From the NCBI GenBank assembly GCA_013289175.1, contig JABDAN010000011.1, positions 1-62,244 of the forward strand: a DNA stretch of 62,244 nt, given 5' to 3'. The notes under the pieces were generated by a model. That model was not told where the DNA came from and made no database searches. It saw nothing but the letters and a program-made list of their open reading frames with translations. This DNA is from Bacteroidota bacterium. GTDB lineage: Bacteria; Bacteroidota; Bacteroidia; Chitinophagales; Chitinophagaceae. Both the position numbers and the translations under genes were made by a program. Of the stretch, positions 9,040 through 18,500 are shown piece after piece; position 1 is the first letter of the stretch; the number at the start of each line of letters is the position of its first letter.

Positions 9040-9998
9040 CACCGGGATTTAAGAATTTCACTCAGTACAGCCTGGGCAGCCCAGACCCGGTTGCCTGCTT
9101 GCTGGGTAACGATGCTGTTGGGTCCGTCCAGCACTTCATCACTCAGCTCCACATTGCGTCTCACAGGTAGACAATGCATGATTTTCGCCTCGTTGGTCAA
9201 CAGCAATTGTTCGTTGCTCAACATCCACTCCGGGTCGTTGGTATACATTTTTCCATAGTCCTGGTAAGTACTCCAGTTTTTGACGTATACGAAATCAGCA
9301 TCCTTGAGCGCTGCATCCTGATTGTGTAATATGCGTGCCTTTCCGGTAAATTTTGGATCCAGGTCATAGTCTTCCGGATGGGTGATAACAAATTCGGCCT
9401 TGCCCCATGCGTTGATCCACTGTGCGAAGCTGTTGGCTACGCATTGGGGAAGAGGTTTTACATGCGGGGCCCAGGTAAGAACAATTTTTGGTTTGACGAT
9501 CTTGGTTTGTTGCAGACATTCGGTAATGGTAATAATATCGGTCAGGCTTTGCAGGGGATGCAGGGTAGCACTTTCCAGGCTGACGACGGGTATACCCGCA
9601 TATTTTACAAACTGTGAAATATACAACTCACTGTAGTCGTCCTCCCTGTTTTTCAAAGAAGGGAAGGTGCGAATACAGAGTATGTCAAAATATTTTCCAA
9701 GTACCGGTGCCGCATCTTTGATATGTTCTACGGTATTTCCGCTCATGATGGCTTCTTCTTCAAACTCCAACGCCCAGCCTTCTTTGTCAACATTGAAAAC
9801 CAGCGGTTCCATTCCCAGATTCAATGCGGCTACCTGGGTGCTGAACCGGGTACGCAAACTGGGATTGAGGAAAAGAAGTCCGATTTTTTTCCCTTGTCCG
9901 AGCAGATGATCGCTGTAGGGATTTTTTTTGTATTGAAGGGCTTTTTCAATCAGTTGATCCATATTGCCCACATCAGAAACGGAAATGAAATTTTTCAT
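9039..9998 (-). CDS. argF': N-succinyl-L-ornithine carbamoyltransferase (ArgF', Val90 type)
   Basis: 319-aa transcarbamylase. The carbamoyl-phosphate site is SLRTRFSTQ near residues 47-55, with HPLQSLTD near 145-152 and the HCLPVRR segment near 275. The lineage is the ArgF' group, not classical OTCase. At the residue that separates acetylornithine from succinylornithine enzymes (Glu92 in Xanthomonas, Pro90 in Bacteroides fragilis) this protein has Val90, in SGNTVEH. Published mutants with Val, Pro, Ser or Ala at this position use the succinyl substrate, so an SOTCase is predicted. It overlaps argD by four bases and argB by one. Confidence 0.92.
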   Translation of the reverse strand: MKNFISVSDVGNMDQLIEKALQYKKNPYSDHLLGQGKKIGLLFLNPSLRTRFSTQVAALNLGMEPLVFNVDKEGWALEFEEEAIMSGNTVEHIKDAAPVLGKYFDILCIRTFPSLKNREDDYSELYISQFVKYAGIPVVSLESATLHPLQSLTDIITITECLQQTKIVKPKIVLTWAPHVKPLPQCVANSFAQWINAWGKAEFVITHPEDYDLDPKFTGKARILHNQDAALKDADFVYVKNWSTYQDYGKMYTNDPEWMLSNEQLLLTNEAKIMHCLPVRRNVELSDEVLDGPNSIVTQQAGNRVWAAQAVLSEILKSR

Positions 9999-11161
9999 GC
10001 AGGGTGAACCATTTTAGGAGATGATACCATGTTGTTAATTTCTTCTTCAATGGATTCGAGAAATTCCTCTGCCTCTTTTTTTCTCAGGGCCATGGAGGGC
10101 AAGAGGCGGATCGTGTTGGGTTTTGCTTCGCCGGTAAATACGTGTTGATGGTTGAGCAGATTTTTTCGTAGATCCCGAAGTTCGCCTTCTACATCAAAAC
10201 CAATCATCAGTCCTTTCCCACGGATATTTTGAAGTCCTTCTATTTTTTTAAGTCGGCTCATGAGAAATTCCCCCATGGTTTTGGCATTTTTCATGAGTTT
10301 TTCTTCTTCAATTATTTCCAGTACGGCCAGTGCAGCAGCACACGCCAGGTGGTTGCCACCGAAAGTGGTCCCGAGCATGCCGTGTTTGGCTTTTAAAAAG
10401 GGTGCAATCAGAATGCCGGCAACCGGAAATCCATTCCCCATGCCCTTGGCCATGCTGTATATATCGGCCTGCACTCCTGCATGATCGTGGGAGAAAAACA
10501 GTCCGGTCCTACCATAACCGCATTGCACGCTGTCGGCAATGAATACGGATTGATATTCTGTACAAAGCGAACGGATTTTTTGCTGGAAGGCGTCCTGGGC
10601 AATGTTGATTCCACCTACTCCCTGGATACCCTCAATGATCACGGCAGCCACCTCCTTGCCATGGGCAGTGAAGTAATCAGAGAGTGCTGCCTCGTCATTG
10701 AAGGGTAGAAAAACGACGTGATCGGTTTGATTGACCGGTGCGATCAGGGCTGGATTGTCTGTAGCCGCAACAGCCAGGGAAGTCCGGCCATGAAAAGATT
10801 TACTGAAGGCAATAATTTTTTTTCTTCCTGTATGAAAAGAAGCCAGTTTCAAAGCATTTTCGTTGGCTTCTGCACCAGAATTACAAAGGAAAAGCTGGTA
10901 GTCTTCCTTTCCCGAGACCTTTCCCAGTTTATCGGCCAACTCCTGCTGGAGGGGAATACGGACAGAGTTGGAATAAAAGGCCAATTGGTTTAATTGACTG
11001 GTGATCCTGGACACAAAATGCGGGTGGGTATGCCCGATAGAAATCACAGCGTGACCACCATACATGTCCAGGTATTGCTGACCTGCTTCGTCCCAGAGGT
11101 ATGAGCCTTTAGCCCGGGTGACAACAATGTCGTTTATCGGATAGACATCAAACAATTTCAT
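9995..11161 (-). CDS. argD: N-acylornithine aminotransferase
   Basis: 388-aa class-III PLP aminotransferase. PLP contacts: NSGAEANE at 94-101, SFHGRT at 122-127, Asp210 binding the pyridine nitrogen, and the Schiff-base Lys239 in SMAKGMGNGFP. It converts N-acylglutamate semialdehyde to N-acylornithine with glutamate as donor. The usual DEVQ tetrad reads DSVQ (residues 210-213), a departure from most ArgD proteins. It overlaps argF' by four bases at its 3' end; 93 bases without an ORF separate it from argC, the largest gap in the front half of the operon. Confidence 0.95.
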   Translation of the reverse strand: MKLFDVYPINDIVVTRAKGSYLWDEAGQQYLDMYGGHAVISIGHTHPHFVSRITSQLNQLAFYSNSVRIPLQQELADKLGKVSGKEDYQLFLCNSGAEANENALKLASFHTGRKKIIAFSKSFHGRTSLAVAATDNPALIAPVNQTDHVVFLPFNDEAALSDYFTAHGKEVAAVIIEGIQGVGGINIAQDAFQQKIRSLCTEYQSVFIADSVQCGYGRTGLFFSHDHAGVQADIYSMAKGMGNGFPVAGILIAPFLKAKHGMLGTTFGGNHLACAAALAVLEIIEEEKLMKNAKTMGEFLMSRLKKIEGLQNIRGKGLMIGFDVEGELRDLRKNLLNHQHVFTGEAKPNTIRLLPSMALRKKEAEEFLESIEEEINNMVSSPKMVHPA

Positions 11162-11254
11162 TTTCGTAGTTTTTGTTTAGCCTGGGCACTAAATTTTTTT
11201 CTTGGACCCCGCTAATCGATTTTTATTCGGTTTCAATAATTTCTGAACTGCTGC

Positions 11255-12244
11255 CTAGAAGTACGCTGCCTTAAACTTCAATCCACTGGTCTCATCCAGG
11301 CCAAACATCAGATTCATATTTTGGACTGCTTGTCCGCTGGCACCCTTCAACAGATTGTCCGTCACGGAATGTATGACAAGCAGGTCCCCTTGTTTTTCCA
11401 GTTGAATTACACATTTATTGGTATTGACCACCTGCTTTAAAAAAACAGGACTTTCACTGACCTCGGTAAATGGATGGCTCCCGTAAAATTCTTTGTATAA
11501 CGCGGTCAATTCCGAAAGGCTTTGTTGGGATTTTAATTGGGAACTCACGAAGATGCCCCGTGTAAAGTCTCCCCGCCAGGGAACAAAATGGAGTGCTTCA
11601 TTCCCGAAACCATTCTGATACTGATTCAGCGACTGGTTAACTTCAGCCAGGTGCTGATGGGTTAGTGTTTTATAAGCCTGGATATTATTTGCCCTCCAGG
11701 AAAAATGAGAAGTGGCATTTAAACTTTGTCCCGCACCAGTGGATCCGGTAATTCCAGTACAATACACTTCGGTTAACCATCCCTGTTTGGCCAGTGGCAA
11801 CAGCCCCAGCTCAATGGTCGTTGCAAAACACCCCGGATTGGCAACATTCTGTGCCCTTGCAATGGACGCACGGTTCAATTCGGGCAACCCGTAGATGAAT
11901 GTTCTGTCCGAATCAGGGAAACGGTGGTTGGACTCGAGCCGGAAATCCTGCGATAAATCAATCAGCCGGACCGAAGGTTTCAATGGGTTTTCTGATAGAA
12001 ATTTTCTGGTTTCCCCGTGACCGGTACACAGAAAAAGCAGATCGATGTTTTCTGAAAGAGTATCGGTAAAAAGAAGTTCGGTATCACCCAAAAGATCCTG
12101 GTGAACGGAGGAGAGCAGCTGACCGGCATGGCTGCGGCTTTGAACGAATATGATTTCGGCTTGCGGATGAATCAGCAAGATCCGTATCAGTTCGCCTCCT
12201 GTATATCCGGCGCCTCCTGTTATACCAATCCTGATTTTTTTCAT
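11255..12244 (-). CDS. argC: N-acyl-gamma-glutamyl-phosphate reductase
   Basis: 329-aa NADP-dependent reductase. The Rossmann motif GITGGAGYTGGEL begins at residue 7; the catalytic cysteine is Cys139 in ANPGCFATT; the C-terminal half contains the semialdehyde-dehydrogenase dimerisation region ending near HSVTDNLLKGASGQAVQNM. It reduces the acyl-glutamyl phosphate made by ArgB. The ATG overlaps the argG stop by four bases, so translation is probably coupled. Confidence 0.96.
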   Translation of the reverse strand: MKKIRIGITGGAGYTGGELIRILLIHPQAEIIFVQSRSHAGQLLSSVHQDLLGDTELLFTDTLSENIDLLFLCTGHGETRKFLSENPLKPSVRLIDLSQDFRLESNHRFPDSDRTFIYGLPELNRASIARAQNVANPGCFATTIELGLLPLAKQGWLTEVYCTGITGSTGAGQSLNATSHFSWRANNIQAYKTLTHQHLAEVNQSLNQYQNGFGNEALHFVPWRGDFTRGIFVSSQLKSQQSLSELTALYKEFYGSHPFTEVSESPVFLKQVVNTNKCVIQLEKQGDLLVIHSVTDNLLKGASGQAVQNMNLMFGLDETSGLKFKAAYF

Positions 12245-13455
12245 GGTTGCCTTTTGCCGTCTTCGTTAATTTTGTGAAATATGGCCGTTTGATTTCCGAA
12301 AATTTTCGCAAATCCCTTCACATCCTCACCCGTCCAGCCGCTGTTCATTTCCCCGTAGGATCCAAATCGGCTGCTCATCAGATCGTGGACGCTTTCGATG
12401 CCGGTTACTGTAAAACGGTAGGGTTCCAGTGTGACGAAGACCTTACCCGTCACCGTGGATTGAGAGTCTTCCAGAAATTTCTCGATGTTTCGCATGGTGG
12501 GATCCAGCATTTGTCCCTCGTGGAGCCAGTTTCCGTACCAGCTGCTCAATTGTTCCTTCCAGTAAAGTTGCCACTTGGTCAGTGTATGTTTTTCCAGCAA
12601 GTGATGTGCTTTGATGATGATCAGGGGTGCCGCTGCTTCGAATCCAACCCGGCCCTTGATACCGATAATGGTATCTCCCACGTGAATATCTCTTCCGATG
12701 GCATAGGGTTGAGAAATGGATTGAAGATATTGGATGGCACTCACGGGATGCTCAAAATTTTTATCTCCGATGCCCCGGAGTTCTCCCCGGATAAAATTCA
12801 GGGAGATCTTCTTTGGTTCGGTCTGCGTCAGCGGCGTGGGCCAGGCATCCTCGGGCAGGTAGTCTTTTGAATTCAACGTTTCGCGGCCACCCACGGAAGT
12901 TCCCCAAAGCCCTTTGTTGATGCTGTATTTTGCCTTTTCAAAATTCATTTCCACGCCTTGCTCCCGGAGGAATTCAATTTCCTGCTCGCGGCTCAGCTTC
13001 AGATCTCGGATTGGCGTCAATATTTTTGCATCCGGCACCATGCCGGTAAATACCATGTCAAAACGCACCTGATCGTTTCCTGCCCCCGTGCTGCCATGGG
13101 CTACATAGGAGGCACCGGTCTCTTCCACATATTTGGCTACCGCTATGGCTTGCACCATCCTTTCGGCACTGACGCTGAGGGGATAGGTCGCATTCTTTAA
13201 GACATTTCCATAAATTAAAAAGCGGATGCAAGATTGATAATATTCCTGGGTGACATCCACAGATCGAAACGAGGATACGCCCAAAGTCGTCGCTCTTTTT
13301 TCAATAGCCGATAACTCTTCCTGGCTGAACCCCCCCGTATTGACGGTTAGGGCATGCACTTCCAACCCCAGGATTTTTTTAAGATAGATGGCGCAATAAG
13401 TGGTGTCCAGACCGCCACTGTAGGCTAAAACAACTTTATTGTTATCCTTTTTCAT
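12241..13455 (-). CDS. argG: Argininosuccinate synthase
   Basis: 404-aa ATP-pyrophosphatase enzyme joining citrulline and aspartate. The PP-loop is AYSGGLDTTY at residues 11-20; AHGSTGAGNDQVRFD near 120 is the citrulline/aspartate site; the C-terminal oligomerisation segment is intact. Eight bases separate it from the GNAT gene upstream and it overlaps argC by four bases downstream. Its placement second in the operon, before the acyl-pathway genes, is a Bacteroidota-like order. Confidence 0.97.
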   Translation of the reverse strand: MKKDNNKVVLAYSGGLDTTYCAIYLKKILGLEVHALTVNTGGFSQEELSAIEKRATTLGVSSFRSVDVTQEYYQSCIRFLIYGNVLKNATYPLSVSAERMVQAIAVAKYVEETGASYVAHGSTGAGNDQVRFDMVFTGMVPDAKILTPIRDLKLSREQEIEFLREQGVEMNFEKAKYSINKGLWGTSVGGRETLNSKDYLPEDAWPTPLTQTEPKKISLNFIRGELRGIGDKNFEHPVSAIQYLQSISQPYAIGRDIHVGDTIIGIKGRVGFEAAAPLIIIKAHHLLEKHTLTKWQLYWKEQLSSWYGNWLHEGQMLDPTMRNIEKFLEDSQSTVTGKVFVTLEPYRFTVTGIESVHDLMSSRFGSYGEMNSGWTGEDVKGFAKIFGNQTAIFHKINEDGKRQP

Positions 13456-13463
13456 CGGCGTAA

Positions 13464-14192
13464 TTATTTAGCCAGCTTTTCTTTTTTGAATTTAGCAAGT
13501 TTGGTCAGTCCGAGTTCTGCCAGGATCATGTCCACTTTTTCCTTGCGCAGCAGGTTTTTCAGCAAACTCCATTGTTTGATCTTCATGAAGCGTTCATAAA
13601 GTTTGCTGCGTTGCACAAAATCCTTTGCTGCTTCTTCCTTGGGTTTGTGTTCTTTGGGATCATAAAGCATGGCCGTGCACATGCAGTTTTTTCTTTCTTT
13701 GCTCATCAGGATCTCATAATTCACACAGCTCTTACAACCCGCCCAGAAGGCTTCATCCTGGGTAAGTTCCGAATAGGTAACGGGTTCATACCCCAGGTCA
13801 GAGTTGATTTTCATGACCGCCAGACCGGTCGTGAGTCCAAAAAGCTTTGCCCCCGGATATAATTTCTGGCTGAGATCGAAAATCTTTCTTTTGATGTTTT
13901 TTGCCAGGCCGCTTTTCCGGAAACTGGGGGCGACGATCAGCCCGGAATTGGCGACATATTCCCCATGACTCCAGGTTTCGATATAACAAAATCCTGCCCA
14001 AATACCGTCTTCTGTAAAAGCAATCACGGCTTTTCCTTCGCGCATTTTTTCCTTGATATAATCGGGACTCCTTTTGGCAATGCCCGTTCCCCGGGCTTTG
14101 GCTGAGGATTCCATCTCGTCGCATATAATCTGCGCGAAATCCTGGTGGGAGGCATTTGCGATTTGTATTGTGAACTTTTGTTCTTGTTCCAT
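13464..14192 (-). CDS. GNAT acyltransferase heading the arginine operon; candidate N-succinylglutamate synthase
   Basis: 242-aa protein with a GCN5-type acyltransferase fold in residues 10-145. The acyl-CoA pyrophosphate loop is the RKSGLA segment near 92-97, following strand SGLIVAP. A C-terminal extension of about 95 residues contains four cysteines at 153, 156, 170 and 172 (CxxC then CxC) and then a basic helical tail. It is the first gene of the arginine operon and the only acyltransferase there; no argA or argJ is present in the window. The first acylation of glutamate therefore most plausibly falls to it (inference). With Val90 in ArgF', the donor may be succinyl-CoA. Function is not proven by motif; GNAT specificity cannot be read from sequence. 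Confidence 0.82.
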   Translation of the reverse strand: MEQEQKFTIQIANASHQDFAQIICDEMESSAKARGTGIAKRSPDYIKEKMREGKAVIAFTEDGIWAGFCYIETWSHGEYVANSGLIVAPSFRKSGLAKNIKRKIFDLSQKLYPGAKLFGLTTGLAVMKINSDLGYEPVTYSELTQDEAFWAGCKSCVNYEILMSKERKNCMCTAMLYDPKEHKPKEEAAKDFVQRSKLYERFMKIKQWSLLKNLLRKEKVDMILAELGLTKLAKFKKEKLAK

Positions 14193-14220
14193 TGAAATAA
14201 GTGCTGAGATAAATAAATAC

Positions 14221-14237
14221 CAATGACGGAGTCATTG
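14221..14237. promoter_or_regulatory. Inverted repeat, possible operator of the arginine operon
   Basis: CAATGAC-GGA-GTCATTG is a perfect 7-bp inverted repeat with a 3-base spacer, 28 bases ahead of the GNAT start codon. Its symmetry and position fit an operator for a dimeric repressor; it is not an obvious ArgR box. It could instead fold as a small RNA hairpin in the leader. Confidence 0.4.
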
Positions 14238-14335
14238 AATGTTAACGCCGGCTGGCTACGGGCATAGATCCTGGCAACGGAAAACTATGGATAGGAAATA
14301 TCAACGTCGTACCCAAAAGGGAATGGGACGAACAG

Positions 14336-14387
14336 AAAAAATAACGCAAACAGGCGTTACAAAAACCCCACGCTTGTTGAAAGCGTG
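14336..14387 (-). terminator. Tandem hairpins with U-run: terminator or attenuator before the arginine operon
   Basis: Read on the minus strand, a hairpin with 7-bp arms (CACGCTT/AAGCGTG, 5-base loop) is followed by GGGTTTTTG, and nine bases later by a second hairpin with 6-bp arms (TAACGC/GCGTTA) directly followed by six Ts. The second unit is a classic intrinsic terminator in the direction of the arginine operon. It either ends the pcrB transcript or acts as an attenuator in the operon leader. Confidence 0.55.
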
Positions 14388-14524
14388 CAATATCACTCCA
14401 GAGAGGATTGATATGGGCGAGTTTTTTTTCATTTCATGACAAAATGGAGATGACTTTATAGTTGTTAACCAGACAAAGTAACAGCTTTTTTGCAAATTCC
14501 CCGATTAAATTTAGGTAAACGGTC

Positions 14525-15283
14525 CTAACGCTCCTGGACGGAAACGGAATGAAGTGCGCTGACCATTTCAGCCAGCAGAGAAGCATTTTTTTCCACTGCA
14601 TTTCCTACTACGATCAGATCGGCGCCGGCCCGCGCATTGAGATATACTTTTTCAGGATCCTGAATGCCGCCGCCAACGATCAGGGGTATTTCGATACCGG
14701 AAGCAACCCGTTCAATCATTTCAGTAGCAATGGGTTTTCTCGCCCCACTACCGGCATCCATATAAATCAGTTTCATACCGAGCATCTCACCGGCCATGGC
14801 GGTACAGAGGGCGATTTCGTTTTTATCGGCCGGAACGGGTAAGGAATGGGTGATATAGGAGACCGTGGTCGGGGCGCCGCCGTCTATGAGGATATATCCG
14901 GTTGACATGATTTCCAACCCACTTTTGCGGACTGCTGCGGCAGAAACCACGTGCTGACCAATCAGCAGGTCGGCATTTCTGCCCGAAATCAGGGACAAAT
15001 AAAGGAGGGCATCTGCAAAGGGGGACACCTGGGAAGGGGTTCCGGGAAAGAGGATAATGGGAATTTTACACCGGTCTTTGATTTGTTTGACCACCTGATC
15101 CAGCTGGTCGGTTACCACCAGACTCCCACCTACAAAAAGGTAATCCACCCGGGCTTTCACTGCCAGTTCCACCAGCGTATCGGTTCTGGCTTCATCTACT
15201 TTGTCGGGGTCAATCAACAGAGCGAAGGACTTGCGCCGGGTTCTCTTCTTCTGCAGTAAGGCATGGTAGATCGCGTCCTTCAT
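14525..15283 (-). CDS. Geranylgeranylglyceryl/heptaprenylglyceryl phosphate synthase (PcrB family)
   Basis: 252-aa (beta/alpha)8 prenyltransferase that attaches a polyprenyl chain to sn-glycerol-1-phosphate. Motifs: ALLIDPDK near residue 21 (Mg/diphosphate site), VGGSLVVTD near 51, YMDAGSGA near 174 and the phosphate-binding VGGGIQDPEK near 198. The family makes ether lipids in archaea; Bacillales and some Bacteroidota, including Chitinophaga, carry a bacterial group whose product is less clear. It is transcribed toward the arginine operon but separated by a terminator-like structure, so it is probably its own unit. A CACATTTG sequence upstream resembles a -7 box with one mismatch. Confidence 0.88.
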   Translation of the reverse strand: MKDAIYHALLQKKRTRRKSFALLIDPDKVDEARTDTLVELAVKARVDYLFVGGSLVVTDQLDQVVKQIKDRCKIPIILFPGTPSQVSPFADALLYLSLISGRNADLLIGQHVVSAAAVRKSGLEIMSTGYILIDGGAPTTVSYITHSLPVPADKNEIALCTAMAGEMLGMKLIYMDAGSGARKPIATEMIERVASGIEIPLIVGGGIQDPEKVYLNARAGADLIVVGNAVEKNASLLAEMVSALHSVSVQER

Positions 15284-15573
15284 GTGATTGATTACCTTAC
15301 AAATGTGCGAAAACTTTCCGGGTTTCCGAAACGTTATACCAGAAGGTGCAGGTAATCGATTATTCGGGTTTCTCCAAAACTTTTATTGTGAACAAGGCCC
15401 CAAATTTTGTGTATAAATCAGAACAGTGAATACCAGACTGCGATACATGATTTATCAACCAATCTTTTCCCCATCTGTGGAAAAACAGGAGAAGGAAAAT
15501 TCAAAATGAAAAAATACTTTCGATTCCTGCTCACGCATTAATCTTTTCTTAACAAACAAAGTTTTTAATAATC

Positions 15574-18500
15574 ATGGCCAGTCATACGCAATCTGCGAAC
15601 GGTTTGCAATTTTCCCGACGCTATACCCGGGACGATATCTCCGTATTTGATCAATTTGAATATGACTACCGAAGTTCCGTGATCCGTAACCCCTCCGGAG
15701 AGATCGTATTTGAAATGACGAATGTAGAGGTGCCCAGCGGATGGAGCCAGATTGCGACCGATATCCTGGCACAGAAATATTTCAGGAAAGCAGGTGTTCC
15801 CCAGCCAGATGGCAGCCTGGGCCGGGAAACCTCGGTTAAACAGGTAGCCCACCGAATGGCCAATTGCTGGAAAGTATGGGGTGTCCGTTACGGTTATTTC
15901 GCAACCGAACAGGACGCCACGGTATTTTATGAGGAGCTGGTTTATTCCATTCTAAACCAGGCCTGTGTTCCCAACAGCCCCCAATGGTTCAATACCGGCT
16001 TGTTTGAAAGTTATGGCATCTCCGGTAAGCCGCAGGGCCATTATTTTGTCGATCAGAACGATGGTCAACTGAAGAAATCCACTTCAGCCTACGAACGCCC
16101 CCAACCCCATGCCTGTTTTATATTAAGTGTGGAAGACGATTTGGTAAATGATGGCGGCATCATGGACCTATGGGTTCGCGAAGCCCGCATATTCAAATAC
16201 GGATCGGGGGTGGGAACTAATTTCTCCAACATCCGGGGCGAAGGAGAAAAACTCAGTGGCGGCGGTACATCCAGCGGACTCATGAGTTTTCTGAAAATCG
16301 GCGATCGCGCTGCAGGTGCCATCAAATCGGGTGGCACCACCCGCCGGGCTGCTAAAATGGTCTGCCTAGACCTGGATCATCCCGAGATTATGGATTTCAT
16401 CAACTGGAAGATGGAAGAGGAAAAGAAAGTGGGTGCGTTGATTGCAGCCGGTTATCCCAGCGACTATGAAGGAGAAGCTTATAAGACGGTTAGCGGACAG
16501 AATTCGAATAACTCCGTCAGGATCCCCAATTCATTTTTTGAAAAACTGGAAAACGATGAGGACTGGGAGCTGAAAGCAAGAAGTGATGGAAGGATCATGA
16601 AAAAGATTCCTGCCAAGGAAGTTTGGAACCAGATTTCGTACGCTGCATGGCGTTGTGCTGACCCGGGTACCCAATACGATACCACTATCAATGAATGGCA
16701 TACCTGCCCCCATGGTGGCCGTATCCGGGCTTCCAACCCCTGCTCCGAGTATATGTTTCTGGACAACACGGCCTGTAACCTGGCTTCCGTAAACCTGCGC
16801 AGGTTCTATGACGAAACCACCAATGTGATCGATGTGGAAGGATTTGAATACAGTTGTCGTCTGTGGACAACGGTCCTTGAAATTTCGGTGCTGATGGCGC
16901 AATTTCCTTCCAAAGAAGTGGCGCAATTGTCTTACGACTACCGGACCCTCGGTCTGGGTTACGCCAACCTGGGATCCATGCTCATGGTTATGGGCATTCC
17001 CTATGACAGCGAAGAGGCCCGCGGCATCGCCGGCGCCATCAGTGCGATCATGACCGGTATTTCTTACAAAACCAGCGCGGAGATTTCCAGAACCATGGGA
17101 CCCTTTCCCAAGTTTGAAGAAAACCGGGAAGCCATGCTGCGCGTAATGCGCAATCACCGCCTGGCAGCCTATGATGCAGACGAGTATGAATCTTTGGAAA
17201 TCAAGCCCCAGGGGATCAAGGCAAAATATTGCCCGGATTATCTGCTGAAATCCGCCACCAAGGCTTGGGATGATGCGGTTCAATTGGGTGAAAAATATGG
17301 CTACCGCAACGCGCAGTCCACCGTGATCGCCCCTACTGGAACCATCGGCCTGGTCATGGACTGTGATACCACGGGTGTTGAGCCGGATTTTGCCCTGGTG
17401 AAATTCAAAAAACTTTCCGGTGGCGGTTATTTTAAGATCATCAACCAGTCGGTCCCGGCTGCCCTGCGAAACATGGGATATCCTGAGAAAGAAATTGATT
17501 CCATCATAAAATATGCTGTCGGCGCTGGCACCTTCGCTGGAGCACCCCATATCAATCACCAGACCTTGAGTGAAAAAGGATTTTTTGCCGAGGAAATAAA
17601 AAAACTGGATTCTGCCGTAGCTTCTGCCTTTGAAATTGGATTTGTTTTCAACGTATACAATCTGGGGGAAGAATGCCTGCAACGCATGGGATTCCAGCCG
17701 GAACAATATTATAATTTCGAATGGAACCTGCTGGAAGCTCTTGGATTCACCGACGAAGAAATCGCCGAAGCCAATGACTATATCTGCGGAACGATGACCG
17801 TGGAAGGAGCGAGTTATTTGAAAAAAGAGCACCTGCCAGTTTTCGATTGCGCCAATAAATGTGGGAAAATCGGAGAAAGGTTTATTCATGCCCATGGTCA
17901 TATCCGGATGATGAGCGCTGTACAGCCATTCATCAGCGGTGCGATTTCAAAAACCATCAACCTGCCCAATGAAGCGAGCATCGAAGAAATAGCCGATGCC
18001 TACCTGCTCAGCTGGAAGCTCGCCCTGAAGGCCTGCGCCCTGTACCGAGATGGCTCCAAACTCTCCCAGCCGCTGAGCAACAAATCAGACAAAAAGAAAA
18101 AAGCGGATGCAACAGAAGAAATCAAACCAACCCTTTCCAATGAGCCCCCGGTAGCCATGGAACCCCATATCGTGGACATGAGTCAGCTGACGGTACAGGA
18201 ATTACTCCTGGAAGTGCAGAAACGGGTCCAGTCCTCCCCCGATACCAAATTGAAACGGGAACTCGCTACCATCGTCGAACGCAGAACCCTGCCGGCAAAA
18301 AGACGGGGATATACACAAAAGGCGAAAATCAACGGACAGGCGATTTTCCTGAGAACGGGAGAATACGCCGACGGAACGCTGGGAGAAATATTTATCGATA
18401 TGGCCAAGGAAGGGGCTACCATGCGCAGTATGCTGAACTGTTTTGCGATTGCCATTTCCATCGGACTGCAATACGGCGTACCGCTGGAAGAATTTGTTGA

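Larger units (their letters stand above)
14193..14524 (-). other. Long leader/intergenic region of the arginine operon
   Basis: 332 bases without a convincing gene between the pcrB stop and the GNAT start. It contains two tandem hairpins with a U-run on the minus strand and a 17-base inverted repeat near the GNAT start (entered separately). A 64-codon minus-strand reading frame spans the hairpins and ends in Arg-Arg-stop, but it has no other coding support. No exact TAnnTTTG is seen; a seven-base TACTTTG at about 14473-14479 is the nearest match. Confidence 0.5.

Noticed and set aside
12247..12870. 207-codon open frame on the plus strand
   Set aside because: Antisense shadow of argG; no recognisable motif.
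14301..14495. 64-codon minus-strand frame ending Arg-Arg-stop in the arginine leader
   Set aside because: Considered as an attenuation leader peptide, but it would end after the terminator rather than before it and has only two Arg codons at its very end.
16531..17901. 456-codon open frame on the minus strand
   Set aside because: Fully antisense to nrdJ, whose domain motifs and codon pattern are unambiguous; the translation is His/Gly/Phe-rich and matches no family.
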